From contig NC_087245.1 in NCBI RefSeq assembly GCF_037042905.1, positions 26,412,501-26,476,500 of the forward strand: 64,000 nt of DNA, in the 5' to 3' direction. Source of the DNA: Lytechinus pictus (Eukaryota > Echinodermata > Echinoidea > Temnopleuroida > Toxopneustidae). The notes beneath the pieces were generated by a model. It did no database searches, was not told where the DNA came from, and was given only the letters and a program-made list of their open reading frames with translations. The position numbers were made by a program, and so were the translations under genes. Below, piece by piece: positions 53,501 to 63,841 of the stretch (the first letter of the stretch is position 1; each line of letters opens with the position of its first letter).

Positions 53501-56445
53501 ACAAAATATTTGTTTGCCACAGAGCATGTTAAAATTTAGCTGTTTAATCTGGGGGAAAAAAGTTAAAAGGTGCCTGTCTACCTCAATATGTCGCATATTA
53601 TACACAATGTTGCTAGAATAGATAGGATTTGGGTTCTGATTTTAAGGTCTTTGGGACAAGAACATAAACACAACACCACATAACCAAAATTCGAACTTGG
53701 ATGTCAGAGGAGTTTATTGACAGCAAACACATATCATCTTAGTCTTTTTTCTAACATTTAGGCTTCATGATCCAAGTTCAGTATGTTGACAAGTTTTTTA
53801 ATGCATTGGTGCTCGATAAAAAAAGGAGTGTACTGGCTACTTAAGGCAAATAAATTAAATTCAAATTAAAGTCCCATTCAATTATTAATGATTAGGTTTC
53901 ACATCCTTTGAAACTTTCAAACATCGAAAATATGCATTTTTATTTTTGTTTAGATATCAATGATGATCCACATGGCGATGAACCAGATGATCCACAGGGT
54001 GATGATCCAGATGACCCAGAAGGCGATGATCCAGATGATCCACATGGCGATGAACCAGATGATCCACATGGCGATGAACGAGATGACCCACAGGGCGATG
54101 ACCCAGAAGGCGATGATCCACATGGCGATGAACCAGATGATCCACAGGGCGATGAACCAGATGATCCACAGGGCAATGATCAAGATGATCCACAGCGCCA
54201 AGATCCAGATGAAGAAGATGACCAAGATATATTTGATGAAGGTTTGAACTCTCCACTGTTTCATGGTTCAGGTACTTCAAAGGCCGAAGCCCTGCTGATA
54301 ATTTTGTCATTTGCGATGAAGAATTGTTTGTCAGCTACTGCTTTACGTAATTTACTTGAGCTCTTGAATACAATAATTGGATCATGTATTTTCAAACCAA
54401 CAAAGTCTATCCTTCAACAACTCTTTTGTAATAATGCTATTCAGCTTAGCTTTCATTTTTATTGTTTAATTTGTTCCAGTTATGTTCGCTCTTTTGCCAG
54501 TGTCTCTGATGAAAACGTTGCATGTCCCAATTGTGATCAACAATGCATAGTATCTGACCTCAGTCAAGGTAATTTTTTTGTTACAGCAAACTTGTCTTCA
54601 CAAATCAAGCAACTTTTTGAAAGGAAAGACATATCACCACATTTATTTTATCGTGACCGCCGCACAAAGCAAACAGAGGGTAATATTGAGGACATATTTG
54701 ATGGTACAATGTATAAGAAGATGATGGAAGAAGGTGAACCACTAAGTAATAGAAACAACTTTTCATATACGTTTAATAGTGATGGCTTACCAGCATTTAA
54801 ATCATCAAAGTATTCAATTTGGCCAATCTACATAATGGTAAATGAGCTGCCCCCTAAACTTAGATTTAATAATTTGATTCTCGCTGGGGTGTGGGTTGGA
54901 AAGGTAGACCCAAAGATGGAAGTTTTTCTGAAGCAGTTCACATTAGAGGCAAACAAACTAGCTGACGAAGGAGTTTTCTGGAAACTTGGAGACAATGTTA
55001 TACATAGCAAACTTTTTGGGTTATGTTGTTGTGCAGATGCACCAGCTAGAGCCGCTATGCAGAATAGAATCAAGTTTAATGGATACAGTGGATGTGGTTT
55101 GTGCTACCATCCTGGGAAAACAGTTGATAGGGTTGTAAAGTATCCATTCGATGTTTGCGATTATAGTGACCGCACTGATAATGAAATGCTAGAAGACATG
55201 GTTCAGGCAGGAACAGAGGGTAGGACTGTTAGAGGCGTTAAAGGGCCTAGTGCCCTTATAAATCTGTCCCATTTTCCCATATGCTGGGGCTTTGCACCCG
55301 ACTTCATGCATTGTTTGCTGCTTGGTGTTGCGAGACAATTGGTAGAACTGTGGTTGTCTTCGCCAGCAGTTAGTGAATGGTATATTGGAACTCCTCGGGT
55401 TATTGCATTGCTTGACAAAAGACTGAAATCATTGAGGCCACCTAGCATCATTGTGAGAGCCCCTAGGCGTATTTCAGAGAGGAAGTTTTGGAAGGCATCA
55501 GAATGGTATGCTTGGTTATTGTTTTATTCTGTTCCTTGTCTGAAAGGCGTACTTCCTCTCCAATATTGGCAACACCTTGTAGTTCTTGTTGAGGCCTCTT
55601 TCATTTTGTTGCAGAAGTCCATATCGATTGATGACATCAATAAATGTGACATTCTTCTATTTTCATTTGTATGTAGATTCCAATTATTGTATGGTGCAGC
55701 TGCCATGACTTTTAATGTTCATTCTTTGACACATTTGGCTAAAGGTGTCTATCAATGGGGGCCATTATGGACACACTCTTGCTTCCCATTTGAAGCAGCC
55801 AATTGGCGCGTCAAACGTCAACTGCATGGAACTCGAGGTGTGCTCATGCAAGTCATTACTAAATTTCTCACAATCCATACTTTGCCATTTTTTATTGATA
55901 GTCACAATATTTCTCACCGTGTTAAAACATTTGCAGGAAATATGCTGAATATTCAAATTCGAGGAACTGGGGAGGAACCCAATGTTCAAGCGTTAGGCTG
56001 TGGCAGATCTAAGTTTTGTACTGAAGAAGAGAGAATGGCTCTATCAGCTGCAGGCTACATAATTGAGGAAAATGAGCCAATTATATCCTTCAAAAGAATA
56101 AAGAAAGATGGTGTCCTTTTCTACACAGCTTCATACAGGGCGCAGACAATGACTCGAGACAATAGATTTATTTTAGTTTCAAATGATAGAGTTTGTGAGC
56201 TCCAAGATATTTTATATTTGAATGACCAGTATGTGTTCCTTGTAAATTTATTAGTTCTGGAAGAAGACGCATCTTTAAAAGATGATACCACAGACACTAA
56301 GTTGTCACATGTCTTGCTTTGCACAGGTCAGTCCGAGTTACCAATGGCTATTTCTGCTGCAGAGGCATTCGGGAATTGTCTCTCAATGAAGTTTGATGAT
56401 GTGCACTATATTGCTGTTTTTCCTAATCATGTATCGATCAATTGA
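50051..56445 (+). CDS. TNP2 (CACTA/En-Spm)-type transposase-like protein, gene span
   Basis: Four exons (50051-50516, 52442-52510, 53277-53333, 53954-56445) join in phase to about 1027 residues. The N-terminus is basic then acidic and disordered; a run of DDPxGDxP repeats follows. Next come a Cys-rich patch (CLICSSY ... CPNCDQQC, C-x2-C pairs) and a TNP2-type catalytic region: FNSDGLPAFKSSKYSIWPIY, then SGCGLCYHPG, then APDFMHCLLLGVARQLVELW. The end has HSLTHLAKGVYQWGPLW with SCFPFEAANWRVKRQLHGTR, the pattern of the region following the tnp2 domain (DUF4218-like). Candidate catalytic acids are about Asp474, Asp647 and Glu811. The frame is intact throughout. It could be an active transposon gene or a domesticated copy. 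The ATG has G at -3 and +4. Confidence 0.85.
50517..52441 (+). other. TNP2-like gene intron 1
   Basis: Apart from the MITE at its start, the intron shows only AT-rich sequence and no recognisable exon. Frame is kept across it (one base before, two after). Confidence 0.6.
50544..51095. mobile_element. MITE with AGGGG(T/C)GGTATTCTGAG ends
   Basis: The left end AGGGGTGGTATTCTGAG (50544-50560) is inverted with one mismatch at 51079-51095. Inner words GATAAAATAAAATATTTTAT and TGGTATTCTGAGA also recur inverted. It is 552 bp, noncoding, in intron 1 of the TNP2-like gene. A solo end of the same type (AGGGGCGGTATTCTGA) is near 40932. Confidence 0.75.
52442..52510 (+). CDS. TNP2-like gene exon 2
   Basis: Acceptor TTCCAG and donor GTGTGA, 69 nt. 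It encodes ESDASDDVPVSANDNSSLVS and IAS. The second half (SANDNSSLVSIAS) is repeated in exon 3, showing origin by exon duplication. Confidence 0.7.
52684..52723 (+). pseudogene. Dead duplicate exon in the TNP2-like gene
   Basis: The sequence CTGCAAAAGACAACGGCAGC and onward would read TAKDNGSLVSIAS in the frame of exons 2 and 3, and it ends at the same CATCAG/GT donor. It lacks a usable acceptor and the first half of the exon. The downstream intron start (GTTTGACATATTTAT, then TTTTCATATTTGAATGA) repeats that of exons 2 and 3. It is a middle copy of a triplicated exon-intron unit that appears to have lost function. Confidence 0.65.
53277..53333 (+). CDS. TNP2-like gene exon 3 (copy of exon 2)
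   Basis: Acceptor GAATAG and donor GTTTGA, 57 nt, with phases matching exons 2 and 4. It encodes GASCDDISANSSSLGSIAS. Its similarity to exon 2 (ISANSSSLGSIAS against VSANDNSSLVSIAS) and the shared intron starts show that exon plus intron were duplicated together. Confidence 0.7.
53954..56445 (+). CDS. TNP2-like gene exon 4 (repeat tract and transposase domain)
   Basis: Acceptor GTTTAG; 830 codons plus TGA without interruption. It begins DINDDPHGDEPDDPQGDD, an acidic repeat to about 54218, followed by the Cys patch near residues 370-396 and the TNP2 region described under the gene. Upstream in-frame codons (53908-53953) belong to the intron. The intact 2.5-kb frame in a repeat-rich neighbourhood argues for recent or ongoing selection. 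Confidence 0.9.
53961..54205 (+). repeat. Coding 24-nt tandem repeat (DDPxGDxP)
   Basis: About ten units of GATGATCCACATGGCGATGA and variants, alternating PHGDE, PQGDD and PEGDD forms. Two units are shortened by nine nucleotides. All length changes are multiples of three, so the frame is preserved. Open frames on the other strand here are shadows of the repeat. Confidence 0.9.
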
Positions 56446-56459
56446 CCTGACTTATGTCT

Positions 56460-57047
56460 TTAAAGGTCAAGTCCACCCCAGAAAAAAGTTGATTTGAATA
56501 AATAGAGAAAAATCAAACAAGAATAATGCTGAACACTTCATCAAATTCGGATGGAAAATAAGAAAGTTATGACATTTTAAAGAATCGCTTATTTTTCACA
56601 AAACAGTTCTATGCTCAACTCAGTGATATGCAAATGAGAGAGTCGATGATGACACTCATTATTTATTTTGTTTTTTATTGTTTGAATTATACATTATTTC
56701 ATTTTTTACGGATTTGACAATTATGACCATCTTGTTTGAACCACAAACTTTTGAAACAATCGAATTCCACATGATCAGGGAGGAATAAAACCTTTTCTGC
56801 ATGACAATTAGGAGAAAATTCAAATAAAATACAAAAGAAATAGTGAGTGAGTGATGTCATCAGTCTCCTCATTTGCATACCGACCAGGATGTGCATATAA
56901 CTGTTTTGCGAAAAATAAGCGAAAATTTAAAATGCCATAACTTTCTTATTTTACATTAGATTTTATGAAATTTTCGATGTTATGCTCGTTGGATTTTTCT
57001 CTTTTTATTCAAATCAACTTTCAGTTGAAGTGGGCTCTTCCTTTAAG
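56460..57047. mobile_element. MITE, CAAGTCCA family, copy in TNP2-like 3' UTR
   Basis: The left end TTAAAGGTCAAGTCCACCCC and right end GGGCTCTTCCTTTAA are inverted (right end diverged). The interior holds the same words as 6071-6680 (GATGGAAAATAAGAAAGTTA, GCTTATTTTTCAC, GCAAATGAGA). It starts 15 bp after the stop codon of the TNP2-like gene and would be transcribed as its 3' UTR. Confidence 0.75.
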
Positions 57048-57065
57048 GCAGTTTGGAACTGAATA

Positions 57066-57440
57066 TTGGTGATGGAAAAAAGCAGAAGTTACAGGTTTTA
57101 CCAAATTTTCCCTAAAAATATGGTTACCATGGCAATCGATGTCTCTACCCACTCCAAAATCATTAGGCGGCTTTGCTTTACCATATTGGTCCTTCATGCC
57201 ACATTTGAAGATGATCGGAGAAGAAATGTAGCTGGAAGAGCGCTCACAAGGATATCTCTGCTATTTCCACAAAATATCTTGCTACCATGGCAACGATGTC
57301 TCCGCCCACACCAAAATCGATAGGCTTCTTTACTAACCATAATGGACTTTCATGCCACATTTGAAGATGATCGGAGAAGAAATGCATCTGGTAGAGCGCT
57401 CACACGAAAATCTCTGCGGCGGATGCGGCAACGGCGGCGG
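57066..57440. repeat. Two-unit tandem repeat with ACCATGGCAA words
   Basis: Two units of about 158 bp share GTTACCATGGCAATCGATGT / GCTACCATGGCAACGATGTC, TTCATGCCACATTTGAAGAT and AGAGCGCTCACA at the same spacing (second unit from about 57280). A GGCGGCGGCG run follows. No coding role is evident. Confidence 0.7.
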
Positions 57441-57449
57441 CGCGTCGAG

Positions 57450-59985
57450 GCCAAATCCATAGTAATCCATTGTATCCCCGAACAGAGTTCAGAAGATACA
57501 ATTAATCTTCTTTCTCACTTTATGAGATGAAATTAGACTATAGACAGCCTTAAGTTGAACCCGAACCTATGCCTGAACCATAATAGCTTGATTTTTCAAT
57601 GGAAATGTAATATTAAGTTTATTTACATCATAGTAGAAACTTGCTTCTTTGGTGAATATTTTCTGTCTCCTGTTATAATAAACATTGATGACAAAAACAT
57701 TCAGTCCCAAAATGTTACATTATACATGGGATTTTGGTGTAAAACCGCATACAACCAGCATGGATATAATGAGACTTCTCTCCCGTATTTTCAGTGACCC
57801 CACAACAACAAAATTTAATTTGTCATGAGCATGAATTAGGTGATCTGCCCTGATTTTAATGATCATTGTCATTATCACCATGTCCATGTGGATCAATATG
57901 GATAAAAAATGGAGGTGACCTACATCACCTACCGAAATCTCAGCTACAACATATTCACAGCTCCGCATAAAAATGGACAAGAAATAGTGGAGATATTGCT
58001 CGCGAAATAGAGGAGTGTAGAATCCAATTTTGGGAAAAAGTAATCTCCCAGAGATTACACGCATTATGAGCAAAAATGCATGCCTCTATAAATTGTTACT
58101 TTCCACTGTATCCAGCTTTGTGCTATATTTGATATTTATTATAATTTGGTAGATCAGTGTCCATTTCTCTTTACTCTGCCTGTAGTGGATAAATGGGACC
58201 ATTCCACTTTGATATTATCATGCATTTGAGGACTCCTTTGGCTCTCTTTCCCCTATTGTGTTTTGTAACTCTGGGGTCTGTTAGGCATTATGGCCTTGTG
58301 ATTGGTATTGTTTGCACTTATTCCACAGATAAGATAATTTACTTGTGAACTATGTAATGTTATAATTGTTGCAGGGACCATTCCTATTATTCTCAAACTG
58401 CAAAAAAAAAAGTTTAATTGCAACAGCTTATCTCCATGGATAGGAATGCCACTCTGATTAAAAAATTATTGTATTCTTGGCAGAATAACATCATACATGT
58501 ACATAAAATCACATAAGTTTATAAATCATGCAATATTATTTTCACGAAATCTCTGAACGATTGGTAATGTGAGTTATACATGTACACTGTGGCTTATCTA
58601 AGCTTTGTTTGTAATTTGTAATATCTTAATGAGTAAAATTATTTTGTGGATTTTCAATGTTTTTACCAGCACATATTTATGTTATATTTTTTTATATGGT
58701 TCACCTTCTACCATCATCTTCTTTTGAGGTTTTGATTTAAATATCTCGCAAAATATTTGTAATTACTAGTTTGACATTTATTAGTAATTTACCAGCAATC
58801 TTCCTTAATTCAGCTCTGTAATCAATTTATTCATCTCTCTTATGATAATCTCTTCAATGTGAGGGTGTATTTTGTTTAACAAATCTATGTAGAAAACAAG
58901 AAGATTATGAATATTTAATTTTGTGTGTGCCGTCACATCCTCTCGTTCATGTTTGCCATCCTTTATACCTTTGGATAATTATTTTATAGATCACTGGTCC
59001 TTAATTAATGTGCATTAGCAGGGTATGAGATATGTAAAAATACGACAGTCAATGGGATAATTACTTTCTACTGACTTTTATTATCTGGAAATTGTACTAT
59101 ACATGTAAACTCAATATCTGTATGTAATGTTTCTTTATTACCATACTCTGTTAATTTGTGTATTAACAGAGACATGCCCTTTTTTATGCTTATTAACAAA
59201 TGTCGCAGTAGAACTGCCATGGTTATCCTTTTTTTGTCACAGAAATGAAAGAAGCAATTTTTTGACAGTTAAAAAGAAATACATTAACATGGGAAATATC
59301 TATCTGGCGGAGGCCAGACTCTTGCCTCATGGAATATGGAACCAGAACATACATGTAAATTGTATGATTTATTTTATATATTTGTTTGTTTAAAAACAGG
59401 GAAGCCGATTCAACGATGTGTTGGTCTCCCATGGTGCCTTATGACAATGTACATAGCATAACATTGCAATTATAACATTCATTTACATAGCAACTTCACA
59501 AGAGAGGCATAAATATTTGTAAGTACATGTGAAAGAATCATAAAGCTAAAGTGGCAAGGAAAGAACATACAATTAGCAGAAAAGTACAATGATTTAAAAA
59601 GCAGATGACGTGAAATTATTAAGGCATGTATTGTTCGAATTTACATTTAGCTAAAATCTTTAAATTTAGAAAGTAAGCTGGAGTTGGAGTTTCTGTTGGT
59701 CATAAAGGTTGGATATTTCAATTTACTTGTGCTTGAATTTCTTGAATCTATTTGTCCCACTTTCTTCTTTTGGGACCCTGCCTATATATTGGATGTCCCC
59801 CTTACTATTCCAGGGGATTTAAAAAAAGGTTTGTCAACCTCACAATGCCTAATTGTCCTCAGGACCCAATTCTGTTTACCTGGCCAACCAAAAGCAAAGA
59901 CATAAAACGAGAAGAAATTGATATCATTTGGACTGAGAAAATAGCTTGTTTTTTTTATTTTTTATATCGAGTTTCCATTGTACTC
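57450..59985. other. No gene recognised
   Basis: AT-rich sequence with short open frames only. TACATGTA words occur near 58494-58503, 58577-58584 and 59099-59105. I saw no exon with a recognisable domain on either strand. Confidence 0.5.
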
Positions 59986-59989
59986 AACT

Positions 59990-60323
59990 TAGACCTTGGC
60001 ATGTGAAAGAAAGCTGCATTCCTCTCTGAAAATGTGGAATTGTGGGTTTTCATTGTCAATTCTAAGAATTGAAATATTGCATGATTCAAACAGTAAAAAA
60101 AAAAAAAAAAAAATAGGAAGTGAGGGACATCAACCACTCTCTCATTTGCATATCACTGAGTTGTGCATATGTTTTGTGAAAAAAAAAAAATTAAAGGAAA
60201 ACTCTAAAATGTCATAACTTTCTTATTTTACATCCAATTTGATGGAATATTTCAGAATTATGCTTGTTTGATTTTCTCTATTGATTCAAATCAACCTTTT
60301 TCTGGGGTGGACTTGACCTTTAA
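59990..60323. mobile_element. MITE, CAAGTCCA family, 5'-truncated copy
   Basis: It contains the family words TTCTAAGAATTGAAATATTG, CTCTCTCATTTGCATATCAC, AAAATGTCATAACTTTCTTA and the right end GGGGTGGACTTGACCTTTAA at 60304-60323. The left half is missing. A-runs at 60096-60112 and 60180-60190 interrupt it. Confidence 0.7.
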
Positions 60324-60944
60324 ACTTCCGTAAACCCAGGGGGTGATTAACTATAACAAAGATCAATATCGTCCATAAAAAGTGAATTCAGAGATTGATA
60401 ATTTAAATATCCATTCAAGCATTTTTTTTGTAGTGGGATAGACAGGTAGTATTCCTTTCAATTATCTGATAGATTAATGTATGCAGAGATGTGAGAGTTC
60501 AGCCTTTAGGGGGTTTGATTTTCAGCAGCTTTCCTCTGAACAAACATTCAAGCTCTTTCAATTTCATTTTTTTATCAGGATATTTTTGCCAGTCACACTC
60601 CTGCGTATGACCTTGTACCTCGTAACAAAATTTTTTATGTGAAATTTACCAAATATATATACATATATGTATTTTATTACAACTTGTGTAATGTCAAACT
60701 ATTGAATATATATTTATTTTGAGACTTGCGTCATTTACACACACTTTGAGAGACGGAAAAAGGTGAAATGTTGTATTTGTAATTCGAATAGTATGAAATG
60801 AATAAAATTTATTCAAACTACACATTACAATTATTGATATTGGTAATATTTTCTGCTCCACCAACAATCTATTCTGATTTGTTTTATTTGAACGAGATAT
60901 AAATCTTAAGAGACGTCTAACTTGCATTTTTCCCTTCAGAGTAT

Positions 60945-62410
60945 CTGATGGTTTTACAAGACCAATAGAGTCTCTGATGGTTTTACAACACCAATAGAGT
61001 CTCTGATGGTTTTACAAGACCAATAGAGTAACTGATGGTTTTACAAGACCAATAGAGTCTCTGATGGTTTTACAAGACCAATAGAGTCTCTGATGGTTTT
61101 ACAAGACCAATAGAGTCTCTGATGGTTTTACAAGACCAATAGAGTCTCTGATGGTTTTATAAGACCAATAGAGTCTCTGATGGTTTTACAAGACCAATAG
61201 AGTCTAGCTCTGATGGTTTTACAAGACCAATAGAGTCTCTGATGGTTTTACAAGACCAATAGAGTCTCTGATGGTTTTATAAGACCAATAGAGTCTCTGA
61301 TGGTTTTACAAGACCAATAGAGTCTCTGATGGTTTTACAACACCAATAGAGTCTCTGATGGTTTTACAACACCAATAGAGTCTCTGATGATTTTACAAGA
61401 CCAATAGAGTCTCTGATGGTTTTATAAGACTAACAGTCTCTAATGGTTTTATAAGACCAACAGAGTCTCTAATGGTTTTATAAGACCAACAGAGTCTCTA
61501 ATGGTTTTATAAGACCACTAGAATCTTTAATGGTTGCATAAGACCAATAGAGTCTCTAATGGTTTTATAAGACCATCATAATCTGATGGATCGGGAGAAA
61601 CATACTCTGATGGTTTCTGGTGGTTTTAATGGACCAACAGACTGACATTTTCTAATGGTTTTATCGGACCAATAGAGTCTGATGGTGGTTTTAATGGACC
61701 ATTAGCCCTTGTCCACCAGAAACCAATAGAGTCTGGCTGTATGAGTTGGAGTCTATGGGTCCTGTTGGTTAAACCTGTTGGTCCAGCAAGAGGCTGACCC
61801 ATTCATTCTATTGGTCTCTATTGGAGTACAATGGGAAATCTAATGGTCCATTAGAAACCATTAGAAACCAACAGAAATTTTCTGTTGGTCTCCTGTTGGA
61901 CCCTAATGGAATTTCGACCTGGGGGGCTTATTGTAAAAAGGAGGGTCCTCGGAACGGGGCTTCGGAACTACAACTGTTTGTGAAAACGGGGGTCCTTGGA
62001 ACGGATCGCCAGCGTGTGAGTGCGTATGCATCGATCCCTATGGAACGGGCATGCGTGCATGATGCACTGAGCTAGCGAGGCGGCCTCCGCCGGGTGCGCT
62101 CGCGCAGAGGCGATGGTCGGACAGCGCTCTGCGGCCGCTTTTCACCAAAATTGCAGCTCATTGTAGCAGATCAATGCGACCGGAACGGCGTAACGAAAAA
62201 TGTGCGAAGCTTTGGAGCGGATTTCTTTCTTCTTTTTTCTCGATAAGAAGAAAATGCTATATGCTTTGGAGCGGCTTTCTTTGTTCTTTTTCTCAATAAG
62301 ACAAAAATGCTATGCCTTGGAACGGAAATTTGAGTGTAAAAATGGGGGTCCCCTCCGCGGCACATACCCACTATGCATTATATACTGAGTGCCCCCCCCC
62401 CCCCCGGTAA
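60945..62410 (+). mobile_element. Minisatellite-bearing element, copy 2
   Basis: Begins with about 22 units of a 29-bp repeat (GAGTCTCTGATGGTTTTACA followed by AGACCAATA) to about 61600, then decayed units. From about 61800 the words GGTCCATTAGAAACCATTAG and TTGGACCCTAATGGAATTTC lead into a GC-rich module (TTGGAACGG/TTGGAGCGG repeats, CCGCGGCACATACCC) and end GAGTGCC, a C run and GGTAACATATCC. This is the reverse order of 28890-30615, whose module is shorter by internal deletion. No protein is recognised. Confidence 0.8.
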
Positions 62411-62681
62411 CATATCCACATCTACTCCCGATACGTTTGATAAAACTAAAAAACTGAACACAACTCTATTCCAACAATTAATGAAATCCCTTTTTAGGGT
62501 GTGCAAATCTGGGACATCTGCATATAATCTGTGTTTCGGGGTCCTAACAGCTTGTTCTAAAATGTCTGATTTAGGATTTTTTTTAGTGACATCCCCGCCC
62601 CCCCCCCCCCCCGGGCCCGGCCCCCGATAAGTAGTTCAAAATGACAAAGCGCACTTTAATGCTAATTTCAGGCAATTCAAG

Positions 62682-62776
62682 ATGGCAGCGCCCATAGGTG
62701 AACTTATCACGTTGAGATTTGTTAAACAAATAACAATTGAATTCTGTCCATGGGAGAAAAACGTACGATCTGTTAG
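62682..62776 (+). CDS. mrpl53: Mitochondrial ribosomal protein L53, first exon
   Basis: ATG in the context AAGATGG opens MAAPIGELITLRFVKQITIE then FCPWEKNVRSVR, ending two bases into the Arg codon at a GTATGA donor. The segment LRFVKQITIEFCPWEKNVRS matches the start of MRPL53 (RPVKQVRVQFCPFEKNVES in vertebrates) in sequence and distance from the start. L53 is a small thioredoxin-like protein of the large mitochondrial ribosomal subunit. The next exon was not found before the window end, so the gene continues to the right. The 5' flank is repeat-rich; no promoter motif is clear. Confidence 0.8.
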
Positions 62777-63180
62777 GTATGATGAGCGATTAAAACCTAT
62801 ATTTTACTTGATTAGTGAATAGATCTGATCTAACGTCAATGATATTACTTGTATTTAATAAAGGTGTTGTCGCTGTCGCGGTATCGCGATTTATGCAGGG
62901 ACTAGCGCATGTCCCACCCGTAGTGATCGATGCAGGGTATTCTACCCACTCATCCTACCACTCCTGCATTAATTTGTGCGAAAGAACTTGGAGATTTGTG
63001 ACATTTTTGTTATTACATTCAAATTGCATCATGAGTCAATCACAATCATAAAATATGCTGCTGCACATGAACTTTCTGAGTTCATGGCTCATGCTGTAGG
63101 CCTAGATCCAAATGTTAATAATAATGCCATGGTAATGGTTTCATTTTCATGACAATTTTTTCTTGATCTTATTCTTAATT
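62777..63180 (+). other. mrpl53 intron 1, part
   Basis: No second exon recognised. A GCGGTATCGCGA-containing stretch lies at 62876-62890. Confidence 0.4.
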
Positions 63181-63292
63181 TCTTATTCTTCATGTTCTTG
63201 GAACATGTGGAAAGTGGAATTGAACAAATTTATTGCTCACGACATGACCAATAAATTTGTACAATTCCACTTTCCAAGAATGAAGAATAAGA
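63181..63292. repeat. Long imperfect hairpin
   Basis: The left arm 63181-63235 (TCTTATTCTTCATGTTCTTG ... ACAAATTTATTG) pairs with 63249-63292 (CAATAAATTTGTACAATTCC ... GAAGAATAAGA) around a 13-nt loop. The left arm has about 11 extra nucleotides near its middle. The open frame across it is a by-product of the palindrome. Confidence 0.8.
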
Positions 63293-63509
63293 TGAAGAAA
63301 AGGCTATGTCATGAAATTGAAAATGAAATCGTGTCCACTCACACATATTGCGAGGGTAGAATGCTAACCTTGCACTACGAAAGTGATTACACAATGCAAT
63401 GGATTTTTAGTAGTAGGTTATTAACATCGCTTCGTTGTTGACCAAAACTTGTTCCGCTACTCACCGGGGCTCTTTCCAGTGAGTGGCTATCCGTTTTTAA
63501 TTTTTATGC

Positions 63510-63836
63510 CCCCGCAGACAGTCTGGAGGGGGCATTAAGCGTTGCCCCTGTCCGTCCGTCCCTTCACTTGATTTCCGCGCAATAACTCGAAAAATATTTT
63601 TATAGATTTTAAAGATTTTTGGTGTGTAGGTAGATGACACCAAAATACAGGCTAAGTTTGAATTCGGAGTCCGCAGGTCAAAGGTCACAGCTCATTAAAT
63701 ATGCGAGTTGGTTTCCGCATGATAACTTATGAAATATTCAACAGATATTGAAAATGTTTGGGTGTGTAGGTAGATGACACCAAACTACAGGCTAAGTTCG
63801 AATTCGGCGTCCGCAGGTCAAAGCGCACAGCTCATT
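63510..63836. repeat. Dispersed repeat with two internal 139-bp units
   Basis: Starts ATGCCCCCGCAGACAGTCTG and GGAGGGGGCATTAAGCG. Two units follow that share TTTCCGC.CA..ATAACT, GTGTGTAGGTAGATGACACC, CAGGCTAAGTT and CCGCAGGTCAAAG, the second from about 63710. It is a familiar repeat type in marine invertebrate genomes; noncoding. Confidence 0.65.
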
Positions 63837-63841
63837 ATACA

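Noticed and set aside
53940-54310. Three overlapping long open frames on the minus strand and one in another plus frame
   Set aside because: Produced by the 24-nt coding repeat, which is free of stops in several frames.
59684-60006. Overlapping short open frames
   Set aside because: No domain, no codon-level signal, and they run into a MITE fragment.
63163-63441. 92-codon open frame as the second exon of mrpl53
   Set aside because: It crosses a hairpin and shows no L53 features; splice phase is not supported.
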